Below the pieces are notes generated by a model that saw nothing but the letters and a program-made list of their open reading frames with translations, did not search any database and had not been told where the DNA came from. DNA of 64,000 bases from Solibacillus sp. FSL R7-0668. Its GTDB lineage: Bacteria > Bacillota > Bacilli > Bacillales_A > Planococcaceae. A program made the position numbers and the translations under genes. The stretch lies in assembly GCF_038006205.1 (NCBI RefSeq), contig NZ_JBBOUU010000001.1, positions 1,738,001-1,802,000 on the forward strand, in the 5' to 3' direction. Below are positions 8,829-18,460 of this stretch, piece after piece (positions within the stretch are counted from its first letter, which is position 1; every line of letters begins with the position of its first letter).

Positions 8829-10820
8829 TTAGATTGTGAACTTCTTTACGGTACTAGCTAAATGATTACTCAGTAAATTGAGTTGTTCGCTTTCTTCTGC
8901 TACTAATTGAATGGAAGCAAGCTGCTCGTCACTTGAAGCGCTAACTTCCTCACAAGTTGCTGCAATCGCCTGAGAATTGGATGCTAATTCTTCAATTGTA
9001 TGAATGACATCTTCCTTGCTGTGCATCATCGCGGTAATTTCAATAGCGAGGGAGTCAAATGTGTGTTCAATCTCTTGCATACTGTTCGAAATATCAGAGA
9101 AGGTTTGCTTTGTATTCGTAACGACAGTGCCCTGTGTTGCGACTGATTTTTCTATTTCGTGCATTTGCTGTGAAATGGTGCTTGATTCTTGCTGTAATGT
9201 CGTAATCGTTGTATGTACTTGCTCTGTTGCGACAGCTGTTTGCTCGGCTAATTTACGTACTTCCTCGGCTACAATAGCGAAGCCCTTCCCATGCTCACCT
9301 GCACGAGCAGCTTCAATAGATGCATTTAACGCAAGTAAATTGGTTTGATCGGAAATAGCGCTAATTGTATCGATTACTTCTGTAATGCTTGAAATCTTTT
9401 GTTCTAAGCTTGAAATGACCTGTTCCATTAGTTGGAAATTTGATTGGGAATGCTCAAAGCTACTTAATAGCTCTTGCATATTATGTTGGCCATCTTCATT
9501 GAGTTCACTAGCTTGCTTTGTTACAGCGTGTAGTTCCGTTGTTTGCTGTTCAAGTGAATTAATGTGATTTCCTAATTCGTTTGTTTGGTTTGTCACTTCT
9601 TCACTTTGCTCAGAAGCCTCATTTGTGCTTGCGGCAATTTCTGCTACGGCCTCAGAAACGAGGATACTTGAAGCATTTGTTTCTTCTGCCATCGCACTTA
9701 AATGCTGTGAGCGCTGTTCCACTTGAGTAGAGGATTGTTGCACGACTTGTACAATCTCCTTCATTTCATCAATCATTCGATTAAAATTATTCGCAAGCTG
9801 ACCAATTTCGTCCTTGGATTGTAAATTTATTTTGGCTGTTAAATCGCCGTTTGCTACGCGTTCCATTAATAGGCCAAGTGTTTGCAACGGCTTTAGCATT
9901 TTTGAAATAACAACTAGTAATACGACAAACATCACAGCGATAATGATAATTGTAATAATGAAGATGACTTTTTGAATACTGCTCGCTGTTTCGTTTAATT
10001 TTTGTTCTGTATACATTGCACCAATATTCCAGCCGATTTCAGGAATTTTACTATATACAATAATATGGTCTACATCCTCAATGAGTGAATTTACAAAACC
10101 TGAATTGCTTGAAGCTTGCAATACTTTTGAAATGGCATCTTGATCTTTAATATTTTCTCCTGCATAGGTAGGGTGAACGATTGCCATGCCCTCGTTGTCA
10201 ATAATAACAGGTATCCCTTCGTAGCCTAATTCAATAGTAGCGACCATTGACGTTAAATTATCCAACAATATATCTACACCAAGCACCCCAATAATGTTGT
10301 TGCCATCTTGAACGGTAACTGAACCGGTGATGGTTGAGTTGCCAGTAGCTTTATCAATATAGGGTGATGTCCACTGCACCTTACCGGGATTGTTCATACT
10401 TTTGATATACCATGAGCGTGTTGTTGCATCGATATCTTGGATTCCATCAAAATGTGGTTCAATGGTGATCATATTTTCATCTGCGAAATAAATGGATGAG
10501 GCTTCGGGGAAACTAGCGATAAAATTAGATAATTGCTTTCGATAGTGATTATCCGCTTCCTCATTAAAAGTGCGGTCTGCTTGCGCAAATGTTTTGGCAT
10601 CGTCAGAGAGTGCCATATTTTGTAATGATTGTTCATAGCCTTGTAAAAAAGAATTCATCGTTTGTGAAACTTGTTTTACTACTGCCTCACTTTGTCCGAC
10701 AACTGCCTCGACTGTTTTGTCTTTAATCATCATCGAACTAACCGAAGCTAATGAACCAATCCCGACAATGACAATCAGCACAACAATACTAATAATTCGC
10801 CATCGGATGGATGATCTCAT
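8829..10820 (-). CDS. Methyl-accepting chemotaxis protein with a dCache-type sensor
   Basis: A 663-residue chemoreceptor. It has a first membrane helix at about 9-31, a large extracellular Cache-type sensor (about 35-280) and a second helix (about 284-306). A HAMP domain (about 307-360, with [24 protein letters not shown]) is followed by a coiled-coil signalling domain. The signalling tip is [20 protein letters not shown] followed by [19 protein letters not shown]. It senses an external ligand, probably a small organic acid or amino acid, and controls CheA. AGGAGG precedes the start. No other chemotaxis gene is nearby, so it is an orphan receptor. The gene is divergent from telA. Confidence 0.95.
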   Translation of the reverse strand: MRSSIRWRIISIVVLIVIVGIGSLASVSSMMIKDKTVEAVVGQSEAVVKQVSQTMNSFLQGYEQSLQNMALSDDAKTFAQADRTFNEEADNHYRKQLSNFIASFPEASSIYFADENMITIEPHFDGIQDIDATTRSWYIKSMNNPGKVQWTSPYIDKATGNSTITGSVTVQDGNNIIGVLGVDILLDNLTSMVATIELGYEGIPVIIDNEGMAIVHPTYAGENIKDQDAISKVLQASSNSGFVNSLIEDVDHIIVYSKIPEIGWNIGAMYTEQKLNETASSIQKVIFIITIIIIAVMFVVLLVVISKMLKPLQTLGLLMERVANGDLTAKINLQSKDEIGQLANNFNRMIDEMKEIVQVVQQSSTQVEQRSQHLSAMAEETNASSILVSEAVAEIAASTNEASEQSEEVTNQTNELGNHINSLEQQTTELHAVTKQASELNEDGQHNMQELLSSFEHSQSNFQLMEQVISSLEQKISSITEVIDTISAISDQTNLLALNASIEAARAGEHGKGFAIVAEEVRKLAEQTAVATEQVHTTITTLQQESSTISQQMHEIEKSVATQGTVVTNTKQTFSDISNSMQEIEHTFDSLAIEITAMMHSKEDVIHTIEELASNSQAIAATCEEVSASSDEQLASIQLVAEESEQLNLLSNHLASTVKKFTI

Positions 10821-10870
10821 GGAAAATAACCTCCTAGAATGTATAATTGATATTTCAGAATAATAGTATA

Positions 10871-10899
10871 ATAATACTACTCTTTCTTTGGGTTTACAA
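10871..10899 (-). promoter_or_regulatory. SigA-type promoter of the chemoreceptor gene
   Basis: On the minus strand TTGTAA (10899-10894) and TATTAT (10876-10871) are 17 bases apart. No SigD site is obvious on this strand, although many Bacillus chemoreceptors use SigD. Confidence 0.45.
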
Positions 10900-11039
10900 T
10901 TTTTGTTCTTTTTGTTTATTAATCCTGTAAATTATTCGTAAAAACACGATAAATTACGTATAATTTGTGGTAGGTAAAATGAAACCTTTTAGCGGCTTAT
11001 TCGTAAGATAAATTAGTACAATGATCGGGGGAAATAGAT

Positions 11040-12185
11040 ATGTCAGAAAATCCATTATTCGAAGACTTAGATAAACGAAATCAACAGACACAAACAACGG
11101 ATATCGTTCCACAACAAGTAAAGCCACTTGTGTCAGAACAAGAGCTTTCACAAATTCGTCAACGCCAAGAGCAGCTAAAGCAGCAACCACAAGTCCAAAC
11201 CCTTGCACAAAAAATCGACGTCAAAAATCAAATTGCTGTATTAGAGTTCGGGAAGGAAACGGCGCAGGGCATTTCTACGTTTTCAGACCGCATGCTAGCA
11301 ACAATCAAACAAAGCAATCTTGAAAAATCGACAACGCTTTTAAATAATTTAAATAAAATTATGGATCGTTTTGACCCTCAGGATTTCCAAGAAGAAGAGA
11401 AAAAAGGATTCTTAAAAAGATTATTCTCAAAAAGTAAAGAGCAGTTAGAGCGTATTTTATCTAAATACGATTCCATGAATAAAGAAGTAGATGCAGTTTA
11501 CACCGAAATTCAAAAATACGAAATTGAAATGAAGCAAAATACTGTGCAACTAGAACAAATGTATGATGAAAACTTAAATTACTTCCATTCTTTAAGTGAA
11601 CATGTCGCAGCAATTGATTTAAAAGTAGGAGAATTACGCCAACAACTGCCTGTCCTAAATGCCAAAGCCGAAACAGGTGATCAAGAAGCGATTATGGAGC
11701 TTGAAACGATTAGACGTGGAATCGAGCTATTAGAGCAGCGTGGCTACGACTTAGAAATGGCCCAGCAAGTATCATTCCAATCAGCACCGCAAATTCGCTT
11801 GATGCAGCAGGGGAATAACCACTTAATCGGTAAAATCAATTCAGCATTCGTTACAACCATTCCTATATTCAAACAGGGGTTAATTCATGCTGTCACAATA
11901 CAGCGTCAAAAGCTCGTGTCGGATTCAATGGCTGAATTAGACCGCCGTACAAATGAAATGCTTGTTCGCAATGCTGAAAACGTCCGTCAAAATTCGGTCA
12001 ATATCGCGCGTCAGGCTGGTAGCCCAAGCATCAAGGTTGAAACAATCGAAACAACTTGGAAAACGATTATGGCGGGAATTGAAGAGACAAAACAAATTCA
12101 GGCTGAAACGGTTCGTAATCGTGAAGAAGGCCGCAAACGTATTGAACAACTGCAATTAGAATATGAAAAATTAAAAAAAATGTAA
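11040..12185 (+). CDS. TelA/KlaA-family toxic anion resistance protein
   Basis: A 381-residue, highly charged, alpha-helical cytoplasmic protein of the TelA (toxic anion resistance) family. Seen features are the long coiled-coil stretches (about 95-175 and 330-381), RLFSKSKEQLERILSKYDSMNKEVD, and the conserved helical core ending in IARQAGSPSIKVETIETTWKTIMAGIEETK. The biochemical role is not known. In related genomes it goes with tellurite or cell-envelope stress genes, but here there are no terD-like neighbours. The ATG at 11040 follows a GGGGGAAAT ribosome site. It is divergent from the chemoreceptor and followed by its own terminator. Confidence 0.88.
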   Translation: MSENPLFEDLDKRNQQTQTTDIVPQQVKPLVSEQELSQIRQRQEQLKQQPQVQTLAQKIDVKNQIAVLEFGKETAQGISTFSDRMLATIKQSNLEKSTTLLNNLNKIMDRFDPQDFQEEEKKGFLKRLFSKSKEQLERILSKYDSMNKEVDAVYTEIQKYEIEMKQNTVQLEQMYDENLNYFHSLSEHVAAIDLKVGELRQQLPVLNAKAETGDQEAIMELETIRRGIELLEQRGYDLEMAQQVSFQSAPQIRLMQQGNNHLIGKINSAFVTTIPIFKQGLIHAVTIQRQKLVSDSMAELDRRTNEMLVRNAENVRQNSVNIARQAGSPSIKVETIETTWKTIMAGIEETKQIQAETVRNREEGRKRIEQLQLEYEKLKKM

Positions 12186-12189
12186 GAAA

Positions 12190-12228
12190 CACCGCTACAC
12201 GAGCCATTTTCGTGGAGCGGTTTTTTTC
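12190..12228 (+). terminator. Intrinsic terminator after the TelA-family gene
   Basis: Stem ACCGCTACACG (12191-12201) / CGTGGAGCGGT (12211-12221), one mismatch, followed by seven T. Confidence 0.85.
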
Positions 12229-12327
12229 GTATAGCTAGTTGTTAAATGATTTGCAATTACCTTTTTAATCGTTTATGATTATATCATAGTAAACAAATAG
12301 GGATTGAAAGAAAAGGTTGTGAACGTT

Positions 12328-13275
12328 TTGGCAAACTTATATGAACATACAAAAAAATATTTAATAAAAGCAAATGCCCTTCCATCATTAGTAACGATGA
12401 CGGCACAAGAGGCAAGAGAAATGCGCGCAAAAGCACCAAAACTTAAGCGTCCTGTTGCAAAATTAAAATCAATTAAGCAGCAAGCAATCACGATGCGAGA
12501 TGGGCATCAAATTGCGGTTCGAATCTATACACCGGTTGGACAAGGGCCTTTTGATATTATTGTTTATTATCACGGTGGGGGGTGGGTGTTAAATGATTTA
12601 AATACTTGTCACGAAAGCTGCTCGTATTTAGCGCAGCAAGCCAATCAAATTGTTGTATCTGTCGAATACCGATTAGCACCTGAATTTAAATTCCCTACTC
12701 CAGTTTTTGATGCGTTCGATAGTTTTGTATGGGTGAGAGAGCATGCCTCAAGCTTTGGGGGGAATACCAACCGGATTTCTGTAGCAGGTGACAGTGCGGG
12801 AGGCAATTTAGCAGTAGCGGTAAGTCAATTGGCTGCACAAAACGAATGGTCTATTACATCACAAATATTACTCTATCCTGTTACAGAGTTAAGCTATAGT
12901 ACAAACTCTTATTCACTATTTGAAAAAGGCTTTGGCTTAGATCGAGAGGTGATGCAGTGGTTCGGTGACTATTATATAACGTCACAAAATGATGCCAGCA
13001 ATCCGCTCATAAGTCCTCTTCAATTGACGAATTATTCGCATTTTCCACCTACGCTTCTATTTGCGGCTGAAAATGATGTATTACGAGACGAGGCACTTGA
13101 ATTTGCGAAGCGATTACGACAAGCAGGTGTCCAAACAACGGCAATCGTCATGGAAGGTATTGTTCATAGCTACTTTACGCATAATGACGTCTTTGACCGC
13201 GAAATACAGCAAACCATTGACCAAGTGAACGTCTTTTTAAAGCGATTATCGAAGGATAGTAGTACAAATAATTAG
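12328..13275 (+). CDS. Alpha/beta hydrolase (HSL-family esterase/lipase)
   Basis: A roughly 315-residue esterase of the hormone-sensitive-lipase group. The oxyanion-hole motif HGGGW and the nucleophile elbow GDSAGG (serine) are present. The catalytic acid is in AENDVLRDEA and the histidine in GIVHSY. It probably hydrolyses short-chain acyl esters in the cytoplasm. The TTG at 12328 is taken as start because AAAAGGTTGTGA, close to the ideal AAAGGAGGTGA, ends five bases before it. In-frame TTG 12304 and GTG 12319 are alternatives. It stands alone between two terminators. Confidence 0.88.
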   Translation: MANLYEHTKKYLIKANALPSLVTMTAQEAREMRAKAPKLKRPVAKLKSIKQQAITMRDGHQIAVRIYTPVGQGPFDIIVYYHGGGWVLNDLNTCHESCSYLAQQANQIVVSVEYRLAPEFKFPTPVFDAFDSFVWVREHASSFGGNTNRISVAGDSAGGNLAVAVSQLAAQNEWSITSQILLYPVTELSYSTNSYSLFEKGFGLDREVMQWFGDYYITSQNDASNPLISPLQLTNYSHFPPTLLFAAENDVLRDEALEFAKRLRQAGVQTTAIVMEGIVHSYFTHNDVFDREIQQTIDQVNVFLKRLSKDSSTNN

Positions 13276-13324
13276 GACGACCGATTTCATTCATTTCAAA
13301 CCAAAATTTTACCTATCTACACGG

Positions 13325-13360
13325 AGCAGCTCTCGATTTCTGGGGCTGCTTAATTTTTTT
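13325..13360 (+). terminator. Intrinsic terminator after the esterase gene
   Basis: Stem AGCAGCTCT (13325-13333) / GGGGCTGCT (13342-13350) with G-T pairs, followed by TAATTTTTTT. Confidence 0.75.
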
Positions 13361-13445
13361 ATTTGCCATGTCTAATAAAGGGTTAAAATGGTGAAATTGG
13401 GTAAAGAACATACGATAGTAAATTGCCATAAGGGGAGAACAAGAC

Positions 13446-13748
13446 ATGGAATTAAACTTAATGAAAATTGATGAATTTTTAAATTTACCAAAGAGTGTGA
13501 TCCGTCGTGCTGATGAACATGACGTGTTAAATATAAAGAATGAGCTGCTCCTATTATTAAATCATCGCAATGAGGACTTGGCGCAAGATAAAAATCAAAT
13601 TCGTAAATTAATCAATGAAATCCAATATATGAATGTTTATGTCGTAAAAGATGACTATGATAAAATCATTTATTCCTACGAACCGCCAAAATACGAAACA
13701 CCGCGAGTCACAATCAAAGGGAGCGGTTGGATAGAGCTTGTGAAATAA
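13446..13748 (+). CDS. Conserved-looking small protein of unknown function
   Basis: A 100-residue acidic cytoplasmic protein without signal peptide or membrane helix. The N-terminal half is helical (MKIDEFLNLPKSVIRRADEHDVLNIKNELLLLL) and the C-terminal half is likely beta-rich, ending KGSGWIELVK. The start ATG at 13446 has AAGGGGAGA about seven bases upstream, supporting a real gene. I do not recognise the family. It is followed by 240 bases with no further gene seen before the M20 peptidase. Confidence 0.7.
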   Translation: MELNLMKIDEFLNLPKSVIRRADEHDVLNIKNELLLLLNHRNEDLAQDKNQIRKLINEIQYMNVYVVKDDYDKIIYSYEPPKYETPRVTIKGSGWIELVK

Positions 13749-13992
13749 CAGTATATAGTTTCTTCTTAGTGCCTTTTAGAATACAGCTAACAGGCAGTAA
13801 AAAGGAAGAAGGTAAGCAAAAGAACGGTATTCTTTTTTTGAGATTTGGCAAATCAAATACTGGAATAGGCCGCTCATAATATTTAGCTTAATTCGATAGC
13901 AAGAAGTAAAAAATCTAATTCACCCATTGCCTAAGTTCTCTACTTTGGCATTTTATTTTTTAGGGAATATATTGACAAAGGGAGGCGATTAT

Positions 13993-15120
13993 TTGGAAGC
14001 GAAAGCCTATTTTATACTGCATGAGCAAGACATTCTTGAAGATATAAAACGACTAGTAATAGCCGATTCGCCATCACATAATAAAGAGCTGTTGGATTTG
14101 TGTAAGGAGCTTATTCAATCAATGTTTTATGAGTATTTTAATATGAAAGCAACTGAATATGCGATGGAGCATAATGGCAACCATTTACGCTTTGAAATGG
14201 GTCAAGGTGTCGAGCAAATATTGATGATTGGTCATTATGATACGGTGTGGGATCAAGGAGCATTACCGTTTCGCATTGAAGACAATAAAATCTTTGGCCC
14301 AGGTATTTTAGATATGAAATCGGGTTTAATTAGTGCTATTTGGTTTTTCAAATACGTCCAACAGTTTAATTTACCATTAAAGCGTCGCGTTGTATTTTTC
14401 TTAAATAGTGATGAAGAATTAGGAAGCCCCACTTCAAGAGCGCTAATTGAGGAGGAGGCCAAAAAATCGATTGCTGCATTTATTTTGGAGCCAGCTGTGG
14501 CTGTATCAGGTGCTTTAAAAATTGCACGCAAAGGCACATCGCATTATTTATTGAACATTAAAGGTGTTGCTTCACATGCGGGCAATAATCCACGTGATGG
14601 TGTAAGTGCTATTACCGAAGCAGCTCGACAAATTTTAGATATCGAAGGGCTAAATGATTTTGATAAGGGCACAACACTCAATGTCGGTATGGTGCAGGGG
14701 GGTGGAAAATTGAATGTCATTCCAGATGAGGCACATCTCGGTGTGGATGTTCGTTCTGTAACGCGAGGAGAGCAGGAGCGGATTGATGATTACTTTGAAC
14801 ATCTAAAGCCACATGATGTACGTATTAAAATCGATATTGATGGCGGTATTAATCGACCGCCAATGGAGCGAGACGAAGAAAGCGAAGACTTATTTGAAGC
14901 GGCACAGGAAGAAGCAAAAGAACTTGGCTTTAATCTAGAGGAAGCAGCAGTAGGAGGGGCAAGTGATGGCAATTTTACATCACTTTATATCCCTACATTG
15001 GATGGACTTGGATTAGTAGGTGACGGTATTCACGCGAAACATGAGCATATTTTAAAAGACCAAGTGGTAGAACGTTTTGCATTATTAACGAATACGCTTC
15101 TTGAAGTGGTGAATGAGTAG
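13993..15120 (+). CDS. M20 family metallopeptidase (glutamate carboxypeptidase-like)
   Basis: A 375-residue zinc-dependent exopeptidase/deacylase of the M20 family, closest in feel to CPG2-type carboxypeptidases. The metal-binding motifs are GHYDTVWDQG (His and the catalytic Asp), GPGILDMKSG (bridging Asp) and NSDEELGS (catalytic Glu-Glu). A dimerisation domain (about 175-290) carries the conserved SHAGNNPRDGVSA. The last ligand His is in GDGIHAKHEH. The frame continues upstream to 13927, but the TTG at 13993 has AGGGAGG eight bases ahead and starts the protein where the family starts. The substrate is probably a small acylated amino acid or folate-like compound (inference). Confidence 0.9.
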   Translation: MEAKAYFILHEQDILEDIKRLVIADSPSHNKELLDLCKELIQSMFYEYFNMKATEYAMEHNGNHLRFEMGQGVEQILMIGHYDTVWDQGALPFRIEDNKIFGPGILDMKSGLISAIWFFKYVQQFNLPLKRRVVFFLNSDEELGSPTSRALIEEEAKKSIAAFILEPAVAVSGALKIARKGTSHYLLNIKGVASHAGNNPRDGVSAITEAARQILDIEGLNDFDKGTTLNVGMVQGGGKLNVIPDEAHLGVDVRSVTRGEQERIDDYFEHLKPHDVRIKIDIDGGINRPPMERDEESEDLFEAAQEEAKELGFNLEEAAVGGASDGNFTSLYIPTLDGLGLVGDGIHAKHEHILKDQVVERFALLTNTLLEVVNE

Positions 15121-15181
15121 TTGGCACAGCATTGAAAATTTGCTATGCTACTGAAAAATCAGCCATTTTGGGGGGATGAAT

Positions 15182-15892
15182 ATGATTGAAACGGTAGCAT
15201 CATGGCTTCAACATTCCACATCTACGGTCATTTTAACGGGTGCCGGCATGTCGACGGAATCGGGTATACCTGATTTTCGTTCGAAGGCAGGTTGGTGGAA
15301 GTCTGTAGATCCGCGAACGGTCGCAACGGTTGAAAGCCTTGCGGGAAATTATGCACTTTTTCGTGAGTTTTACCAGCTAAGAATCGAAGCACTTGAACAG
15401 GCTAAGCCACATAAAGGCCATGAAATTTTAGCAAGTTGGGAGCAGCGCGGATTAGTTGCCCTCGTTGCAACTCAAAATGTCGATGGGCTTCATCAATTAG
15501 CGGGAAATAAGGATGTAGCAGAGCTTCATGGGAATATTGTGACGATTCGCTGTGCAAAATGTAGGAAGCCACATAGTAAGTCGCATTTTATGGAAAACGC
15601 AGTATGCACGTATTGCATGCATCATTTGCGCCCAAATGTTGTGTTATTTGGCGAGGCATTACCACAAGAGGCATGGAATCGTACATTCAATACCGTACAA
15701 AGTGCAGACGTTGTGCTTGTGATTGGCACGAGCCTTGAAGTATATCCGGTTAACCAATTACCGAAGATGGCTAAAGGTAAGCTTGTATATATTAATTTAG
15801 AAGTTGGTACGCATACACAGGGCTTTGATGCAATGATACAGGGTACTGCGGGAGCGGTTTTAGTGCAACTGGATGCATTCCTAAGTAGATAA
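15182..15892 (+). CDS. Sir2-family NAD-dependent protein deacylase
   Basis: A 236-residue sirtuin. NAD-binding motif GAGMSTESGIPDFRS is at about 21-35, TQNVDGLH and the catalytic-histidine ELHGN follow, and the structural zinc site is CAKC...CTYC. GTSLEVYPVNQL is the second nucleotide-binding segment. It removes acyl groups from lysine side chains in the cytoplasm, consuming NAD. Two ATGs are in frame; 15182 is preferred because GGGGGG lies six bases before it and abuts the ATG at 15176. It is 61 bases downstream of the M20 gene and may share its transcript. Confidence 0.95.
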   Translation: MIETVASWLQHSTSTVILTGAGMSTESGIPDFRSKAGWWKSVDPRTVATVESLAGNYALFREFYQLRIEALEQAKPHKGHEILASWEQRGLVALVATQNVDGLHQLAGNKDVAELHGNIVTIRCAKCRKPHSKSHFMENAVCTYCMHHLRPNVVLFGEALPQEAWNRTFNTVQSADVVLVIGTSLEVYPVNQLPKMAKGKLVYINLEVGTHTQGFDAMIQGTAGAVLVQLDAFLSR

Positions 15893-15899
15893 AAAAATG

Positions 15900-15942
15900 G
15901 GGATGAATTCGACATGAAGAAGGTTGAATTCATCCCTTTTTC
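15900..15942. terminator. Bidirectional terminator between the sirtuin and methyltransferase genes
   Basis: Perfect 11-bp stem GGGATGAATTC (15900-15910) / GAATTCATCCC (15926-15936), with A-run upstream and TTTTTC downstream. Confidence 0.88.
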
Positions 15943-15964
15943 TAAGGCAGACTTAATGTGTATG

Positions 15965-16765
15965 TCATTGTGTAGCGATGATCACAAAGCTATTTAATGA
16001 TTGCCGATTTGCTTCATCTCGATTCATTAAATGATAATAGCTCGTAGCTAATGTTTGAATCACCATGGGTGCTTGCTGTAACTGCTCGTACAACTCATTT
16101 GCGTAATCAATTTCCCATTCGCCGTCTTGTAAGTATGTCGCGTCAATTAGTATTGGCTGCTGGACTTTAAACCCTGCTTGCGCTAGCATTTCTTGAATTT
16201 GTGCTTTATGGAAGACGTTTTGTATATTGCCATCCCCACCGAAAAAGGCACTAGAAAGGGCAAGAATTTGGACTGCGCAAAAGTGGGAGCGTTGGTTCCT
16301 TTCTGTATAGTCAACATCCCATTCAGCAAAACAAAGACGATTTGTCATTGAACTCATTTTCTGAAAGTAGGCAAGTAGCTGCTGTGGATTCGAGAAATAC
16401 CAAGAGCAGTGTGATAATATGATAGCGTCGAACCTTTCAACGGTATCAAATACTAAAAAGTCTGTTTCGTAATGAAAGTCAATTCGAGCCCCGAGTGGAG
16501 ATTGCTTGATTGTATCAGAAGCTTCCCCAAGTGTAATCGGCGCCCCGTAGTGCGGTGAAGCGATATCAAGGGCAACCACTTTGCCTGATTTACCAACAGC
16601 TTCTGCTAATGCTACGGTAGTATCCCCTTGACCACAGCCAATTTCTAATACACACATACCCTCTTTTATTTGGAAAGCTTCGACTAATGCCATTCGATGG
16701 GCTAACTGTGTGCGTTGTATGGTGTCATCCCCAATAATTTTCATACATGCTAATAAATGATCCAA
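15965..16765 (-). CDS. Class I SAM-dependent methyltransferase
   Basis: A 266-residue methyltransferase with a Rossmann-like fold. The SAM-binding motif I is VLEIGCGQGDTT (about 39-50), the acidic end of strand 2 is VVALDIASP, and the motif-IV region is DAIILSHCSWY. Substrate is unknown. The likely start is the TTG at 16765, with TGGAG about eleven bases upstream; an internal Met at residue 8 is possible. It is monocistronic and converges on the sirtuin gene. Confidence 0.85.
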   Translation of the reverse strand: MDHLLACMKIIGDDTIQRTQLAHRMALVEAFQIKEGMCVLEIGCGQGDTTVALAEAVGKSGKVVALDIASPHYGAPITLGEASDTIKQSPLGARIDFHYETDFLVFDTVERFDAIILSHCSWYFSNPQQLLAYFQKMSSMTNRLCFAEWDVDYTERNQRSHFCAVQILALSSAFFGGDGNIQNVFHKAQIQEMLAQAGFKVQQPILIDATYLQDGEWEIDYANELYEQLQQAPMVIQTLATSYYHLMNRDEANRQSLNSFVIIATQ

Positions 16766-17029
16766 TTTTTTTCAACTCCAAGTATTAATATCGTTGTATT
16801 GCGAATAATTGTTTAACCTAATACGGTTTTGAATCCCTAAAAATTGACGATCATCGATTCATCGACTCCTAACTTAAGTTAATGATAGTGAATCACTGTT
16901 TTAGAAATATTGCAAATTATGGATGAAATGAATTGTTTAATGAAAACGGGTTAAAATAGTGCTGGATAGGGAAGTAAACGAAAAGCCGAACATTGATCGG
17001 GAATTTTTTTATAAAATTCGTCTTTATTG
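16766..17029. other. AT-rich intergenic region without a recognised element
   Basis: The gap between the methyltransferase gene and guaC is 355 bases. It holds the guaC promoter at its right end, but I see no gene, purine riboswitch or terminator in the rest. A weak dyad around CATCGATTCATCGA is not convincing. Confidence 0.5.
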
Positions 17030-17058
17030 TTGACAACGCTTTCATCATCTTGTAAAGT
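17030..17058 (+). promoter_or_regulatory. SigA-type promoter of guaC
   Basis: Consensus TTGACA (17030-17035), 17 bases, TAAAGT (17053-17058). Confidence 0.7.
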
Positions 17059-17120
17059 AGCTAATGGCGAATGAGTAAACAAAAAAATATATAAACGTTC
17101 GTGTTTAGGAGTGTTGTCAA

Positions 17121-18104
17121 ATGATGGATACAGTTTTTGATTATGAGGATATTCAATTAGTACCGGCGAAATGTATTGTGAAAAGCCGTACAGAATGTGA
17201 TACTACTGTGAAATTAGGGAATCATACGTTTAAATTACCGGTTGTCCCAGCCAATATGCAAACAATTTTAGATGAAAAATTAGCCGAACAATTAGCGTCT
17301 CAAGGCTATTTCTATATAATGCACCGCTTTAACCCGCATACGCGTGCACAATTTGTCCGTGATATGCAGGCAAAAGGATTAATTGCCTCGATTTCTGTTG
17401 GTGTGAAGGACGAGGAATATGAATTTGTTGAGCAACTAGCTGATGAGCAGCTTGTCCCTGAATTTATGACGATCGATATTGCACATGGTCATTCCAACCA
17501 AGTTATTAATATGATTAGTCATATTAAAAATCATTTACCGAATACATTTGTCATTGCGGGTAATGTCGGTACACCTGAAGCCGTACGTGAATTAGAAAAC
17601 GCTGGCGCAGATGCAACAAAAGTAGGAATAGGTCCTGGTAAAGTATGTATTACTAAAATTAAAACAGGCTTTGGCACAGGTGGCTGGCAATTAGCGGCAC
17701 TTCGCTGGTGTGCAAAGGCTGCATCAAAACCAATTATCGCAGATGGTGGTATTCGTACACATGGCGATATCGCAAAGTCTGTTCGCTTCGGTGCTTCAAT
17801 GGTGATGATTGGTTCGTTATTTGCAGGCCACGAAGAATCACCAGGGAAAACGGTGGAAGTGGACGGCAAGCAAGTAAAAGAATACTTCGGATCAGCGTCA
17901 GAGTTCCAAAAAGGTGAGCGCAAAAACGTAGAAGGTAAAAAGATGTATGTCGATTCAAAAGGTTCAATTTTCGATACGTTAACAGAGATGGAACAAGATT
18001 TACAGTCTTCGATTTCTTATGCGGGTGGCAAAACATTAGCCTCAATTCGCACAGTAGATTATGTTGTCGTGAAAAATTCAATCTTTAACGGAGATCGAAT
18101 TTAA
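17121..18104 (+). CDS. guaC: GMP reductase
   Basis: A 327-residue TIM-barrel enzyme of the IMPDH/GMPR family, the short GuaC type without CBS domains. It turns GMP into IMP with NADPH, recycling guanine nucleotides. The active-site loop [11 protein letters not shown] carries the catalytic cysteine (about residue 176), and the phosphate-binding [10 protein letters not shown] and [14 protein letters not shown] follow. The N-terminal [28 protein letters not shown] is typical of GuaC. ATG 17121 is taken with AGGAG eight bases upstream; the next ATG at 17124 is an alternative. It is transcribed alone from a strong promoter. Confidence 0.96.
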   Translation: MMDTVFDYEDIQLVPAKCIVKSRTECDTTVKLGNHTFKLPVVPANMQTILDEKLAEQLASQGYFYIMHRFNPHTRAQFVRDMQAKGLIASISVGVKDEEYEFVEQLADEQLVPEFMTIDIAHGHSNQVINMISHIKNHLPNTFVIAGNVGTPEAVRELENAGADATKVGIGPGKVCITKIKTGFGTGGWQLAALRWCAKAASKPIIADGGIRTHGDIAKSVRFGASMVMIGSLFAGHEESPGKTVEVDGKQVKEYFGSASEFQKGERKNVEGKKMYVDSKGSIFDTLTEMEQDLQSSISYAGGKTLASIRTVDYVVVKNSIFNGDRI

Positions 18105-18120
18105 AATTTTCAGATAATAG

Positions 18121-18150
18121 TTGACTTATTACTACACTATAGATTACACT
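18121..18150 (+). promoter_or_regulatory. Promoter of the leucine T-box leader
   Basis: TTGACT (18121-18126), 18 bases, TACACT (18145-18150). It places the transcript start at the beginning of the T-box leader. Confidence 0.5.
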
Positions 18151-18154
18151 ACAT

Positions 18155-18412
18155 TTCAAGAGTACATGGAAGCGTTGATTGGAAGTAGTAAATGGTGTGT
18201 ATACCTTGAGAGAGCCAGTGGTTGGTGCAAACTGGTGGATACAACTATTGAACTCGTCCAGGAGCATACGACCTGAAATGCTAGTAGGGAAGTCGGGAGC
18301 CTACCGTTACAAGGGCCTTAAGTGGAGCGTCTCGACGTTCAATTAGAGTGGTACCGCGAGTTCAACCTCGTCTCTATTCGGAGAAATCCGTTTAGGGGCG
18401 GGGTTTTTTAGT
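18155..18412 (+). ncRNA. T-box leader (leucine, CTC specifier) controlling leuA
   Basis: The T-box sequence AGAGTGGTACCGCG is at 18345-18358; its TGGT bulge pairs with an uncharged tRNA ending ACCA, which fits tRNA-Leu. The specifier is read as CTC at 18253-18255 inside GAACTCG, in the same context (GAA-codon) as the proline leader in this window. Stem I elements (AGAGAGCCAGTGG and partner bases) precede it. The terminator arm is about 18363-18405, ending GGGGCGGGGTTTTTT. When leucyl-tRNA is charged, the terminator forms; uncharged tRNA-Leu stabilises the antiterminator and leuA is expressed. Confidence 0.92.
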
Positions 18413-18460
18413 TTCGCGCTTTCATAGTCAAAATTATTTAGATGAAAAGGGGAATTTACG

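Noticed and set aside
10928-10953. SigD promoter (TAAA-N15-CGATAA) for the chemoreceptor
   Set aside because: It lies on the plus strand, facing telA, and lacks the leading GC of the -10 box; a SigA-type promoter fits the chemoreceptor better.
16766-17120. Possible purine riboswitch before guaC
   Set aside because: None of the conserved purine-aptamer segments was found; only a simple promoter is seen.
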